Shown: positions 1-11,405 of the stretch, one piece after another
Layout of the letters: every line of letters starts with the position of its first letter
How positions within the stretch are numbered: position 1 is the stretch's first letter
NCBI GenBank assembly: GCA_001414345.1
Contig: LLCB01000232.1
Span: 1 to 64,000, forward strand
Direction of reading: 5' to 3'
Source: Hymenoscyphus infarciens
Lineage: Eukaryota; Ascomycota; Leotiomycetes; Helotiales; Helotiaceae
DNA: 64,000 nt
Position numbers and translations under genes: made by a program
The notes under the pieces: model-generated
What the model was told of the DNA's origin: nothing
Seen by the model: the letters and a program-made list of their open reading frames with translations, nothing else
Database searches by the model: none

Positions 1-910
1 ATATATACTAGTTAAACGTTTATATATATTATAATATATATATATATATATATTATATTATCTTATTATTTTTAGAAGTAAATATATATTATAAAAGAAC
101 TAATTATAATAGTACGAAATATATACTACTAGCGAAGAGGTATATAGGAGTACGTTCTAGACAGAATAACGTATATAAATACTAGGCTCTAATACGGAAG
201 AAAAGGCTAAACTAGCCTTTTCTAACTCTAAGACTACTATATATAAGAGGTTCAGATAGTATAAAAGAGTCTAAAACCGAATAACGATATACGTCGGCTA
301 ATATAAAAGCCCGAACCTACGTAATCTTCCTAAAATAGAGAATATAAGACAATAACTACTGAAACCTTATATATAGTAAGTACTTCTAGCTATCTAGGAT
401 AGTATACTATTATACTAATATATATAAGCTAAATAAGCTCTTAGACTTAAATTAGTATTTCTAAGAATTTACTTAGCTAGTACTTTATTATCGATTTCTT
501 AAGAATACTAAACTACCTTATAACGTCTTCTAGTATATCTAGTTTTATATTAAAACTATAGATAGACTACAAAAAGAAGCTAGAATACTCTCTTAGAAGT
601 TCTTAAAAGTCTCTAAAGCTACTAAAAAGACTTACTAATCTTATATATTATTTACTCTTATCTATACTAAAATACTTTATATTATAGAAGCTAGCTAAGT
701 AGAGAAGTTAATTATAAGTAGTTTAAGCGTTAATTTAGATTAAATATAGAAATAGCTTATTTTAATAATAGTTTTCTAAAACTACGATAGTTTATATAGT
801 TTGTTTTACTCTTTTATTAGATCGTTCTAGTAATACTTCTAAAACTATATATAGTTTTAGAATCTAAAAACTACGCAAAAACTACGATAGTTGAACTTTC
901 TACTATACTA
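1..910. repeat. AT-rich RIP-degraded repeat block, left edge
   Basis: This stretch is almost entirely A and T, rich in TA, and shows no usable reading frame. CA and TG are very scarce, the pattern left when RIP converts CpA to TpA. Positions about 93-430 match, base for base over long runs, a copy at about 20690-21010 and more weakly an inverted copy near 25650-25760, so this is repeat-family sequence. The original element cannot be named from what survives. The block runs off the left end of the window. Confidence 0.85.
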
Positions 911-1722
911 GCTCTAACCTAGTTCTTACTAGAGTTAGAGGTCTCTAAGCTAAGTTATAGTATAAGCTTTAAAATATAACTTATAATCTAGACTTCTCTT
1001 ATTTAATAGATAATTTACTAAAAGCTACTTATAAATTCTTTATTAGTAACTTTTAATAGATAATCTATTAAAAGTCTTTATATAAATACTCTATTAGTAA
1101 CTTTTAATATATAATCTATTAAAAGTCTTTATATAAATATTTTATTAATAACTTTTAATAGATAAACTATTAAAAGTCTTTATATAAATACTTTATTAGT
1201 AACTTTTAATAAATACTCTATTAAAAGTTCTTATATAAATATTTTATTAATAACTTTTAATAGATAATCTATTAAAAGTCTTTATATAAATACTTTATTA
1301 GTAAATTTTAGTAGATAATCTACTAAAAGCCTTTATATAAATAGTTTATTAATAAGTTTTAATAATAAACTATTAAATATTTTTATTTAAATTTAATATA
1401 TATATATTAATTATATTATTAGTAATCTTTAGTAGATAATCTATTAAACGTCTTTATATAAATAGTATATTATCTACTATTATAGCTATTTATAGTCTTA
1501 AACTAATAAATAAGTATTATTTATAAATAAAGTATAAATATATATTATTTTATTCATAGTTATTTATTTATTCTTTTATATTATTCTTAATTTATAAGTA
1601 GCTTTTAGTAAATTATCTATTAAATAAGAAAAGTCTAGATAATAAGTCACGTTTTAAAGCTTATACTATAACCTGGAACCTAGCCTAGAGACTTCTAAAC
1701 CTAGTAAGGACCGGGTTAGAGC
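911..1722. mobile_element. Inverted-repeat element with an internal minisatellite
   Basis: The left arm (about 911-1037) and the right arm (about 1589-1722) are reverse complements over roughly 125-130 bases with scattered mismatches. The left arm reads GCTCTAACCTAGTTCTTACT and the right arm ends GGACCGGGTTAGAGC. The right arm has an extra few bases near 1673. Differences are mostly transitions: the right arm keeps C or G where the left arm has T or A. Between the arms lies a 51-base tandem array. No transposase frame is visible. It is best read as a non-autonomous, RIP-mutated inverted-repeat element; target-site duplications are not clear. Confidence 0.65.
1000..1490. repeat. 51-base minisatellite array, about 9 degenerate units
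   Basis: Successive units follow the pattern AACTTTTAATAGATAATCTA, then TTAAAAGTCTTTATATAAAT and A-C-T-TTATTAGT. Starts are near 1000, 1048, 1099, 1150, 1201, 1246, 1297, with two diverged units up to about 1490. Each unit carries its own small inverted repeat (TTTTAATAGAT / ATCTATTAAAA), so each could fold as a hairpin. The array fills the interior of the inverted-repeat element. Confidence 0.8.
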
Positions 1723-2376
1723 GTCGGTTCCTATCTTACTAAGGTCCAGAGCTCGGCTAACTTTTGTATGCCTATGGTGGATTGGCTGATTGATATGCAG
1801 GTTTCATTCTTGTGTGACATGGCATTGAGCCGAACCGAAATGAAATAGGCCGAGCCGACTCTCGGAACAGTGGCCCGTGGTTGACAATAAAAGCGGCAGT
1901 AAACAAAAAACCTGTTAAGTCAGATAGTCTAGGATAATTGAACGTGTTCCAAGCGTCTAAGGTACTTTTCTTAAATTACCCTATAAAGTTGGAACAATGA
2001 GGGGCAGATAGGCAGGTACGAGCCTGAAGTATTTATTGCCACTCGCGAGAGTAGGCTATTAAATGACAAACTTGGGTCAAATTGGAGTCAAACCTTTGAA
2101 CTCAACTCAACAACTTCACTTGAAGACATTTCCCCGGAAAGAAAACTTATAAAGATTGAGCGCAATCAACAACATCAACATTATCCATTAAGCATTAGGT
2201 TAAGAGTATATATCTACACCAACTCAACATTCAAAACCAAATTGGGCAATCCCGTAAAGTTCTTAGGCATAGAATAGGTGAAATTCCAAAACTCAAAGTC
2301 ACTATCACAAGGGGTTAGCACCAAATTCATCGTCATCACTCACCTGCGCAGAACATAAAAAAGAGATTAGAAGAAC
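1723..2376. other. Non-coding flank downstream of the secreted-protein gene
   Basis: Base composition returns to normal after about 1740. No reading frame of coding character is seen. The stretch probably holds the 3' flank of the minus-strand gene that ends at 2377. I see no RNA gene or recognisable repeat in it. Confidence 0.5.
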
Positions 2377-4144
2377 TTACTTTACAGTGGTGTAAGCTCC
2401 ACCATAATTTCCAGCATACCCGAGAGTAAAGTTCGAATCGACGTTTCCGGAGACGGTAACATTCAACCCTTGGACGTCCTCCCATCCTACGATATCCTTC
2501 TTCATCGCGAATGGAGATACGAGGAGAGAGAATGAGGATGAGGCGGTTCCGTATGGATAGGTTAGGTTTAGTTGGCCGGGGGTGGCTACTGCGATCATGG
2601 ATGGAACGGTGGTACGGTACTATCGAGAAATAAGTATCCAGCTCAGCATGTTTGGAGTGAGAAGGCTTACATTGATCCACCCAATTCCATTACCGGTATC
2701 CCATTGAATGAGGGCAGGGTTGAAAGAATCTTTACTGGTAGCTGGCCCGCCAATGACTGTCTCATTGAACGTTTCAGCTCCGATTGTAATGCTCTCAGCA
2801 ACCCAAGCCGTGATGTTTCTTGGGTATACGTCGAATGGTGGGGAAAATGTGCTAGAAGTAAATGTGTGTTCCCCAATAAAGGTTGTCAAAGCCGAGACGA
2901 CGGCATCTGGTACCAGAGTGTTGTGGAACTCGGCGAGGATGGCAAACATTGGTGCGTAGGCAAAATCTGCAGAATGAGACATCACTTGAGGCTATAAATT
3001 TTATCAGTAGTTGCAACTGCACGTGGGTTGAAATGCCACAAACTTTCGAGATCAACGAAGATTTGTCTTTTCCAACGATATTCCACAAATGTAAAGCCAA
3101 AAGACTGACATATCGATTCATATCGTATCCGTAACTTCGATCCCATGGCCCAGCAACATTCTTCAAATTCGGATTCCAGAGTTGAGCAACGGCTTCCCAT
3201 GTATGTTGGATCATGGTCGGTGCTCTCTCGCCCATGATGGAGTCGGTGGGTAAATACTTAGCCCATAGTGTCAGAGCCCATAGTGAAACACCAGTGTAAG
3301 TGCCGCTGTTGAATTCCGAAAGAGTGTTGGCTCGCTCGAAGAGGTTCACGAGTTGCTGTGCGTAATTTTCGCCTGCGTTGGTCATGTTGGAGTCATTTAG
3401 ACGACGACCTGTCCAGCCAGAGACAAACGCTCGCATAATTGACTGCCCAGTTGTCAAAATTTGTCAAATTTGCCTTTCCCGGGGAATACTTACGGGATTG
3501 CTGTATGCTGGATACAAATTGTCGCCATCCACACCTCCCACCCGGTATGAGTCCCCAACAGTCGCATTATACAAAGATTCGAGAAGGTATGTGGTGGTGT
3601 TTTCTGGAATCAGATGTCCAAACTCTTCGAGTCCCACGATAATCGTTGTGCCAATGAATCCGCGCCAATTTGGATCCCATGAATTGTAAATGTTCTTTGG
3701 GTAGGATTTGGAGCCCACCATTGGTTCTTCGGGTTCTTGTTGATAATCGGCATACCTGTTGAAATCTTCGTTAGCATTCTTTTTTTTGTTTTGATTGATA
3801 CCAGGCCAGGATCTGACTTACCATTGTTCTTCCGGATTTTTGAATTGGCCATCAACTACTTTTGTCAGAATCTTCAACGCCTCTTGCACATCCTCTCCCT
3901 CGTTTCTAGCCAAAAGTCCAACCGCATACCATGCGCTGCTACGCGTCTCATGTCGCAAAGCGGAGGCCCCAGAAAGGTCATACAAATAGCCCGCCTCGGG
4001 ATCGTAAAAGTTATCCATCCAAGACATCGACTCATTGAGCAAACCCTGGGCATTCAGCGGCATACGCTCAACATAAGAGGCCATACACCAAGCCCTCAAA
4101 GGGAGCAGCAACCCCAAGACCAACACGTTCCGAGAGAAAACCAT
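2377..4144 (-). CDS. Secreted protein, predicted alpha-helical, function unknown
   Basis: Five exons on the minus strand: 4144-3822, 3755-3494, 3442-3044, 2991-2671, 2619-2377. They sum to 1548 bases, or 515 residues, with every junction in phase. The start is the ATG at 4144; a longer in-frame stretch lacks a better start. The protein opens with a hydrophobic signal peptide (MVFSRNVLVLGLLLPLRAWC) and has many N-x-S/T sites, so it is probably secreted. Repeated aromatic helices (SSAWYAVGLLA, SLWALTLWAKYL, NRYVSLLALHLWN) and the motif AGPWDRSYGYDMNR recall an alpha/alpha-toroid, six-hairpin glycosidase-like fold, but I cannot place it in a named family. A further splice (GTAAGT at about 2382) would give a TGA directly after the same lysine, so the C-terminus is unchanged either way. 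Confidence 0.75.
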
Positions 4145-6471
4145 CGCGACAGACAGACGAGGAACGAGCAAGAATTGACAAGTTAAAGAAAAGATGCGTG
4201 CTTGGTACTCACCAAAGCCCGGGGGATGGACCTTCTTTTGAAGCCCTCCCTGCTCTCCACTTGGCCAGCAAATTCCCCCATTCTAGAAATTCATCCCAAG
4301 ACCTCGGTCCAAAGACCCGGTGCATGGCATGAGACTATCCTTGATGATAACAATGAAGGGACGACTCCTTCGTCCGTACCTGCTTATCGTACCTTGATAA
4401 AGGGGTGGAGAATTGGGGACTCCAATGGCAATGTGGTACTAATCATGGGTCCCACGTTACGACGTTACAATGATTTAATAAGTAAGCGCGAGAGATATCA
4501 ACTTGAAAAGAGGGTTCAAAAATGGGGGATGATGATCATTTTTTGGACGAGGTTGAAAGCGGTGAACCTTCGGAAAAGGGCTAGTTTCCAGCTCTGGTTC
4601 CGGAGCTAGTGAAATCGGGACGGAGTTTTCCCCGCCTTTCGGCCTGCACCGAGCTGAGAAGGGGATAGAGGTACCTTATAAGTTATATCGTTGCGTTCGA
4701 GCTTCCCTCTCGGAGATTTTTGGGTTTTGGGAAAATGGTTGCTCTGCTTCACCACAAATCGCGTTGTAAGGAGAGGGCCATTTAAACCTCTATAAAGCCA
4801 CCCCCTTCTTAATTGCAAGTTTACTTACCTGAATAAAACCCCTCTACCTATTCTCTCTATTGGGAAAGTAAGAAACAGAAAAAAGGCAGTCTTATAGCGA
4901 CCTAAACATCTACTTCTCTCTTTCCAAATTTCTACCAGCTGTTTGCTAATCTCGCTTAACTTCTAATGTGCTTCATTTTCTTACTACGACTGCTGGCTGA
5001 AATCTGCCAGGCTTGCTTAACGGGTTCATATATGATAATGGTGGATTCTGGCCAAAGCAATCGGCATAACATCCAAAGAAATTCAACAGTCATAACCGAA
5101 AATATGATGGCAAAGGCTATATATGCCTTGTCAACTAGAGGTTCGTGAAGCGAGACCTTGGCGAATAAAAAGCCATAGGAGACGTATCCAGGTTTTCTAT
5201 AAGGTCTTTTAATACCTATTTGCCAAAACCAAATGCTATAGGAAGAAGTTTTGAGGTTGAGAAGATTAGTTATAAAAGCTTTCAATATTAATAGCCTTAC
5301 TAAAGTGGCGAGTAAAACCACAAACTAGAGACCGTAATTAGAACCTTCGGATATCTATCTCTTATTAAATAAAATAATGTCCAGAAACGAGGCTAGGTAA
5401 AAAAGAAATTCGCTATATCCTAAAATTTAACTAAATTCATTGGTTCCTCCTCGTCACTCCATGAAACGTTGTAGACTGAATTCCGAAGGATAAACAGAAC
5501 TATGATTTCATTTTATAAGAACACCGGCGGAAAAAGAAAAGTCCGATTTTGAGAGTGGCAGAGCAAATGACGCATAGCTCTGGGCAAAACCATCTTGATG
5601 GAAGCTTCGACATGCGATTCTGGAAACCCTTGCTGAGAAATTCGTGAGGAGTGAGGATATGGAAAAAAAGGCAGTATCAAGCACTTGATATTGGGGCCAT
5701 ATCAAACCAAGACAACATGAACCTAGAGCTCACATATTCTCAAGACCGGAAGGGCCGAGTTGTTCCAGCTCACAGCTCCATTCGGCTAGATATAAAATAC
5801 AACCGAGATGGATGGATCAGTTCTTCCTCGCTCCCCGCAAGTCAAACTCCAACCTCGAATAAGAACTGAAGGGTCATTTCCCATCACATCCTCGCTAACC
5901 TGGAACAACATTCTCAACTCCGGTCATCCAAGAAGAAATCTAAAAACTAAATCACCATAACGTCAATGAATTAACATTCTACAGTGACAGAAGAATGAAT
6001 TATAACAAGCGTTTCGAGTGTAAAAAACGACACGAGGAAAACAACATGTCGATTGCATGTCCAACGGACTCCAACCCCGACTGCACTGTCTCAAATGAAT
6101 GCTGAGTGACAACAAAAAGAGTACTAGGGAGAACGCCGTCTAAAGTATGGAGACTACAGGGCACTACACTGTAATGCTCTGCTCTGAAGGTTTCTGATTC
6201 GCTGTAAGAGGCGTTCATATTAGGGTAAGCGATCCCGTAGAAAGGCATCTGAGCCCCGAAGTACAGGGAGGTCAGCTGCCCCAGGGCACCACCACCTTAC
6301 AAGCCTAATCCATACTTCCGACACGTTCTCCAGCGAAGTCAATCGAGCCAGAAATAAGTGATCAACTTGACCATGTACAGAGTTTCATTAATTCCATCGA
6401 CAACGTATCTGAATGAAGATTGGAGCCTTGGCAATTGAACAGGGAATTGAACATTGATTATTTTACTATGT
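4145..6471. other. Intergenic, with one possible membrane-protein relic
   Basis: About 2.3 kb without a convincing gene. It should contain the promoter of the secreted-protein gene (from 4145 upward). On the minus strand, 5321-4956 can be read as about 120 residues with three hydrophobic stretches (for example VDKAYIAFAIIFSVMTVEFL), but there is no good start or splice context and I do not recognise a family. It may be a relic or chance. Positions 6000-6471 are the 3' side of NOG2. Confidence 0.4.
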
Positions 6472-8731
6472 TTATGTCTTTTGTCGTTTCTTCTTCTTCG
6501 AGGGTAACCGGGGTTTACTTGAGACAACATCATCATGAAGCTCTTCCTGTAACTGCTCCGCTGCACCATCAGCCTCTAACTCCTCATCTCCTTCATTCTC
6601 AGGTTCATGCTCAGCCATTTCCTCATCGACATCGCTTTCATCGTCAGAATCCAGACCGAAAGCTGCGTCAACGTCGCCGGCCACATCATTTAATTCAACA
6701 CCGCCATCATCGCTACTGAAACCCTCAAATTCCTCTTCTTCGTCGGCAACAGTTGATGCAGGTGCAACAGAAGTATCAGCGACAGATGTTTCCTCGTCAC
6801 GTTTTCTCTTCTTGCCCATCTCTCCCAATCTACCTGAGCGGCCTTCGACACCAGTCTTCTCCTCCGCACCCTCAAGGAGAGGTGGAGGTGTGAACCAAGG
6901 AATCTTGCCGCGCAGGAAATCATTCAGCACCATCTTTGCGACACCATCCACATCCGGTTCACCTCCGTGCAGTAATCTACCACCCTTTCGGGCCAACAGT
7001 TCCAAGAACTCAATGTGATCATTGTATCCCTTGAGCTGGTATGTTCTCTCAATGTGTTGAGGCTTAGTCTTACTCAAGACAGCTGGAATATATTGCTCTG
7101 GGTTCTCGACATTCTCAACACGCACAACACCTCTGAGCAGAATGTCCTGGGGGGTATCAGTCGTGCTAGGAGGCACAACTCCCGGACAATCAATCAAGTA
7201 AATTCGCTTCATAAGTGTGATGTATTGCCAGATCTTGGTCTCTCCAGGTATAGGAGCGACCGTGCAGACCTTCTTTTTTCGTAATGTGTTGATGATTGAG
7301 GATTTTCCAGTATTAGGGTAGCCGATGAAGCCAACTGAAATTTGTTTGCGGTCGGAGTGAAGGGAAGAGAATTGGCGGAGAAGTTGAATTAGGGAACCTT
7401 TGCCAAAGGAATTTGTTATGGAAGCGTGGAAAGCAAGTGTGGGATAATCTTTCGACAAGAAACGAACCCAAGAAGCCTGTGGTTTTGTCAGTTCAAGTAC
7501 CACAAAACTTGAGAATTTTTCGAGAAAAGAATGTATGAATCATTACTAAGAAAACCACTACAAGCCACTGTTGTGGGGGCAGCCTTCAACTCAAACGAAA
7601 CAGAACCGGCCTCTTTGCGATAGACTCTCCAAGACGGTGAGCTATCTATCCAAGACCCGAGGGTCAAGAACAGCGAGACCGGAGTCAATCTACCAAAGTT
7701 GTAACAGACAACCTTCCATTGCGGATAGCATAAGAATGCAGAAGGAGCCTTGACTTAACGATGGAACGGGGAGATGATTGACAGAAGAAGGAAAAGTAGA
7801 ACTTACAGCAACACCAGTTGGCACCAAATCGCACTTGTTCAATACGAATATCAAATGTTTGTGGGGTGCCTCCTCCTTGATATATTTCTCAACACTCCGA
7901 CATCGTGTTCCCAAAGGATCGCGAGCATCCAACACATGAATGACAACATCCGATGAGTCGATGACTTTGTATAACTCGTTCCAAATCCGCTTGCTTTGAC
8001 CTTTGTTGAAGATTGCCTCTCGTGCACTGGAAATGTAACCATGGTCTGGCGCGACAGCTTCACCGATTTGTTCTGTATCTGCACCTGAGTTGCCGCTCAA
8101 AAGTTTGGCCTCGTCAAGTCGATCGAGGTATGTATCGTGAGACTTCACGCTGTCTTCGGCGAGATCTTCCAGTGAGCTAACACCGAGTCGCACTCTTTTT
8201 CGTTGGGCCTTGGGACCAAAGACCTCACCGAAGGGAGACGTCTCGACGGTCATCTTGGCTTGATGTTGTTTGATACCATTTTTTCCTTGCCCATCCCGAA
8301 TCAAACTCAACGGCAGCTTGTTGCTTTTCAGCAGAACGGAATATGGATCGGACGCTCTCTCAGCCATGGCCTCGCGGAAGGATGCGAGCGCATCTTGTCC
8401 GATCACTCGCGAATTGGTAAACCATTTCCGGTTGGGTTCTATTCGTGCGGTAGGGACCTGCCGACTCTGGAAAGATGCCGATTTTGTGACATCTCCCGCT
8501 GCGTTTCGTTGGGCCTTGCCATCCTTGAACATGTTCAAGGTCTTGACCTTCTTCGCATCGCTGCAAGTAGAGTTCAGTCAGTCGCAGGCCCTCCATTTCA
8601 ACCAAATCCGCCAGCAAACGTATCTTATCTTACCGATAAAAGTTCTCGCCCTTGACCTTGACATTGGCCATGCCATCGCCGACCTTGCCCTGGCGGATCT
8701 TCCGCGCACCTTCTTTCTTTCCGGTACCCAT
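6472..8731 (-). CDS. NOG2: Nucleolar GTPase Nog2, 60S ribosome assembly factor
   Basis: Exons 8731-8634, 8560-7807 and 7476-6472 join in phase to 618 residues. The protein is a circularly permuted YlqF/YawG-type GTPase: G4 NKCD (about residue 274) comes before G1 GYPNTGKSS (336-344) and G3 DCPG (380-383). The segment [20 protein letters not shown] and the N-terminal NOGCT-type region with [11 protein letters not shown] and SLI are as in yeast Nog2. In yeast it docks on late nucleolar and nuclear pre-60S particles and leaves before Nmd3 joins. The C-terminus is a long Asp/Glu-rich tail followed by a basic KKKKRQK end, a likely nuclear signal. The second intron (330 bases) is long for this window. 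The start is the ATG opening MGTGKKEG. It is transcribed divergently from the mS26 gene. Confidence 0.95.
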
Positions 8732-8968
8732 TGTGAGTTGTGGTTGCGCAATGCGCGAGTGTTGTTGGGGAGGAAGAAAATGTTTCAGAGAGGATAATTT
8801 TTTTGAAGAAGCGAAGCTCCACCAGTGGGTGTGGCTCGTGCTGTGTGTGGCTGAACCGCGCTAAGAACTGACGCTAAAGATTTCTGAGAGCTGGACAACA
8901 CCATCAGGGACGCATCTAAGAGGCATCTCGACATTTTGCGCACAGTGCAGGCGCAGAACAAACTCAAA
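8732..8968. promoter_or_regulatory. Shared divergent promoter of NOG2 and mS26
   Basis: The two start codons (minus-strand ATG at 8731, plus-strand ATG at 8969) are only 237 bases apart, so both promoters and 5' leaders must lie here. One gene serves cytosolic ribosome assembly and the other the mitochondrial ribosome, which would suit co-expression. That is inference from spacing; I did not identify a specific factor site. Confidence 0.6.
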
Positions 8969-9871
8969 ATGCCTCCCTCAATAGCAAAATCTCCGATTGG
9001 AGCGCTAGCTCGATTCCGGTGTCCAAATGCCTCAATCAATCCACGCTCTTTCTCCACCACCACCTCCCTTTCCATGATCGGACCAGAAAACCCCCGATTC
9101 ATCGAAATACCTACTACACGACAACCACAGGTCCTCCCAAAAAAAGACATCAAGGGAACTCTCCCTCCTCCTCGAAATCTCTTCCCCAAACGAGGGGCTC
9201 CTAAAACTACACACGAATACTTTGCCTCGACCATACCAAAACCCTCAGCGCAGAAAAGGACCAAGGACGAATATGTTACATGGAAGCGGGACATGGCAAG
9301 CGTGAGGAGGAAGAATTTGCGTGAAGGCCTGCAAGCTTTACACGCCAGGAAGCTCAAATCAGATCGTCATGTCGCCAATAGAAGTCTTCAGAAGACGAAG
9401 GAGCGGGAAGCAAGACTCTACGCACCACAACGGGAGGACGAACGGTTGACGAACCCAACCGTCACAGAGGCGATGAGCAAACTCAAGCACACAGCTGCTG
9501 TGCCAGATCCATTTCGGAAAGAACGAGTGAAGCAAAAGGAGAAGAAGGTGCAGCGGAAGGAGGCTGCTCGAGAGGAGGAACGAAGGACTGCCTTGCACAC
9601 ACTCTACATGCATGCTCGCTCATTCATTTCCACGGAACAGGAATTGAACGCAGAGATTGAAAAGATCTTTGTTCCTCGACCTTTCGCGCCTGCTTACTCC
9701 AACGAGATAAATATCTGGAACACAGGATCACCGCCAACGGTACAGGAAATGCTCTCGGGCTTGAACAAAACGGAAAAGAGGGTGACGGATCACTATTCTG
9801 GTCCAGGTGGTATTACTGGGCAAAGAATGAAGAAGATTGCCGAGGAGCTCACTGGTGGGAAGATGAACTAG
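8969..9871 (+). CDS. PET123: Mitochondrial small ribosomal subunit protein mS26 (Pet123-like)
   Basis: Single exon, 300 residues, starting at the ATG that opens MPPSIAKSPIG; the frame is open further upstream but without an ATG. The N-terminus is rich in Arg, Ser and Ala with few acidic residues, as expected for a mitochondrial targeting signal. The middle is a long basic and acidic helix (RKERVKQKEKKVQRKEAARE). The segment LYMHARSFISTEQELNAEIE, followed by KIF, lines up with the LYHVANEFIVTESQL stretch of yeast Pet123. The family is a component of the mitoribosomal 37S subunit. Assignment rests on this helix plus the targeting signal; the rest is divergent, as is usual for the family. Confidence 0.7.
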   Translation: MPPSIAKSPIGALARFRCPNASINPRSFSTTTSLSMIGPENPRFIEIPTTRQPQVLPKKDIKGTLPPPRNLFPKRGAPKTTHEYFASTIPKPSAQKRTKDEYVTWKRDMASVRRKNLREGLQALHARKLKSDRHVANRSLQKTKEREARLYAPQREDERLTNPTVTEAMSKLKHTAAVPDPFRKERVKQKEKKVQRKEAAREEERRTALHTLYMHARSFISTEQELNAEIEKIFVPRPFAPAYSNEINIWNTGSPPTVQEMLSGLNKTEKRVTDHYSGPGGITGQRMKKIAEELTGGKMN

Positions 9872-10118
9872 GGGTTGGATGTACTAAACGCGCTGTATTT
9901 TATGTGAAAATAGTTGAGGGGGTCTTCTCTGTAAAGCATGTTCTCATATCAAGCTCCAAACCATGGAACCACACCCAATTTTCGTTCCTTTTCAAAAACA
10001 AGAACATCCCTGGCAAGTGCCATACAGCGAGATTTGCATTTTATTCCTACTTATTAAACCATCGATTTTGCATTGTCTAGTACGTCCCTCACCACCATTT
10101 TTCTTTGCTCATCACTCA

Positions 10119-10659
10119 TCACTTTTCAACTTCCACCTCATACGCCGCCGGCCTACTATCCGTCTTCAAAATCTTCTCCCTCGGCTCAAAACTCCTCTTC
10201 CCCTCCCTAACCTCCCACTTCCAAACATCGAAATTTGCCTTCTCAGGAACCGGTGGTTTCCATCCTTCACGTGGCGCAGCTACACAAATCAGTCTTTCAT
10301 CCCATCATCTCCCCTTTCCCATCACTCTTTCTCCCGTCAACTCCCCTCCCTCTCTCCTCTATCTTCTTTATCAACATACCTCTCTCAGCATCCTCAACCA
10401 TCTCCCAACTCGGACCCTGCGGCCCATCAACCCACCGCCTCAATTCCCGCAAAAGTATATTGATCTCCCTGTAATCCTTCTCAAGCAAAATGTCTCCGAA
10501 ATGAATGCTTCCTAGGGAGTTGACTAGGAAGTCTATCCATTGGGCGAGAAGAGGTTTAGGGAGGAGGTTGTGGGAGTGGGCTACGCCGAGTTTGAAGGCT
10601 AGGCGGGCTGTTTGGGGGGAGAATAGTTGGGCTTTTAGGTGTGTGTGGGTGTTGGACAT
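10119..10659 (-). CDS. Small conserved hypothetical protein
   Basis: Two exons, 10659-10380 and 10279-10119, joined by a 100-base intron (GTATGT...TGTGTAG) give 146 residues with the phase restored exactly. Reading straight through would stop at 10297. The product is hydrophilic and mainly helical, with no signal peptide or membrane span. Recognisable blocks are LARLAFKLG-like residues 18-25, a central LLEKDYREINILLRELRRW and a Trp-rich basic tail (REGWKPPVPEK, DVWKWEVREGKRSFEPR). The regular codon pattern and clean splice suggest a real gene; I do not recognise the family. It is convergent with mS26, with 247 bases between the stop codons. Confidence 0.6.
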
Positions 10660-11405
10660 GATGCGAGAGACAGGGGGAAGTAGGAGGGGGAGAGGTATAA
10701 AGCGTTGGGCTTGGTGATGGTGATGATGTTTTTTGGAGAGGAGAGGGGTTGAACAAGTGTTTGGTCTCTTATATGGAGGTGAATTTGATGTCAGTGGATG
10801 AATCGCATGTCGTTCGTTGCACTTGCAGTTGTTCCAATCACCATGTTTAACTTACTTGGATTTGTAGTCAGAGGCTTGGTCATTGTTTCCTGGCAACCCT
10901 TGTATGAATCGAGCAAAGTCGTCTCAGATAATTGAAGCGGTCAATCGAGAAGGTCTAGGAGAATGAGGAAAATTTCTGATTCTGCTAAATTATCTGGGAT
11001 AATAACATGAGACTTTTGGAATCTTGCTTACCAATTCGTCTTTTATGACACGGAAGATTCTGCTCACCTTACAAAAAAGAGTTTCCTATTTTGTATTTTT
11101 CAGAACTCAACTGCTTAGGTGTGTCCACCAGCCAGATAATTGCATAGTCCTTGACTAGAGGTGTTGAACTTTCGAAAGCAAGACTTGGCAATGTATCTTC
11201 CCACAAGAACTCACCATCACAGGTGTAAGCCTTCTATCTGGCCTTCCAAGTGTTGTGCGTCCTCACTCGGCCTATGTACAGCTGGAAAATACAACAGGAA
11301 GGCCGTGTGTGAAGCAGTAGACCCCCCGGAAGTCCCAGTTACCTCAAAGTCAGGTATTCGTCTTGAGTTTATGCTGCGATACTATAATCTCCACACAGTT
11401 AGCCA
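10660..11405. other. Intergenic, nothing recognisable
   Basis: About 750 bases with no supported coding sequence. The part next to 10660 should carry the promoter of the small conserved gene. The part near 11300-11400 may hold a 3' exon of the unresolved gene that follows, but I could not fix one. Confidence 0.4.

Noticed and set aside
6420..6719. His-rich plus-strand frame
   Set aside because: Antisense to the acidic tail of NOG2; the His/Pro content follows from Asp/Glu codons on the other strand.
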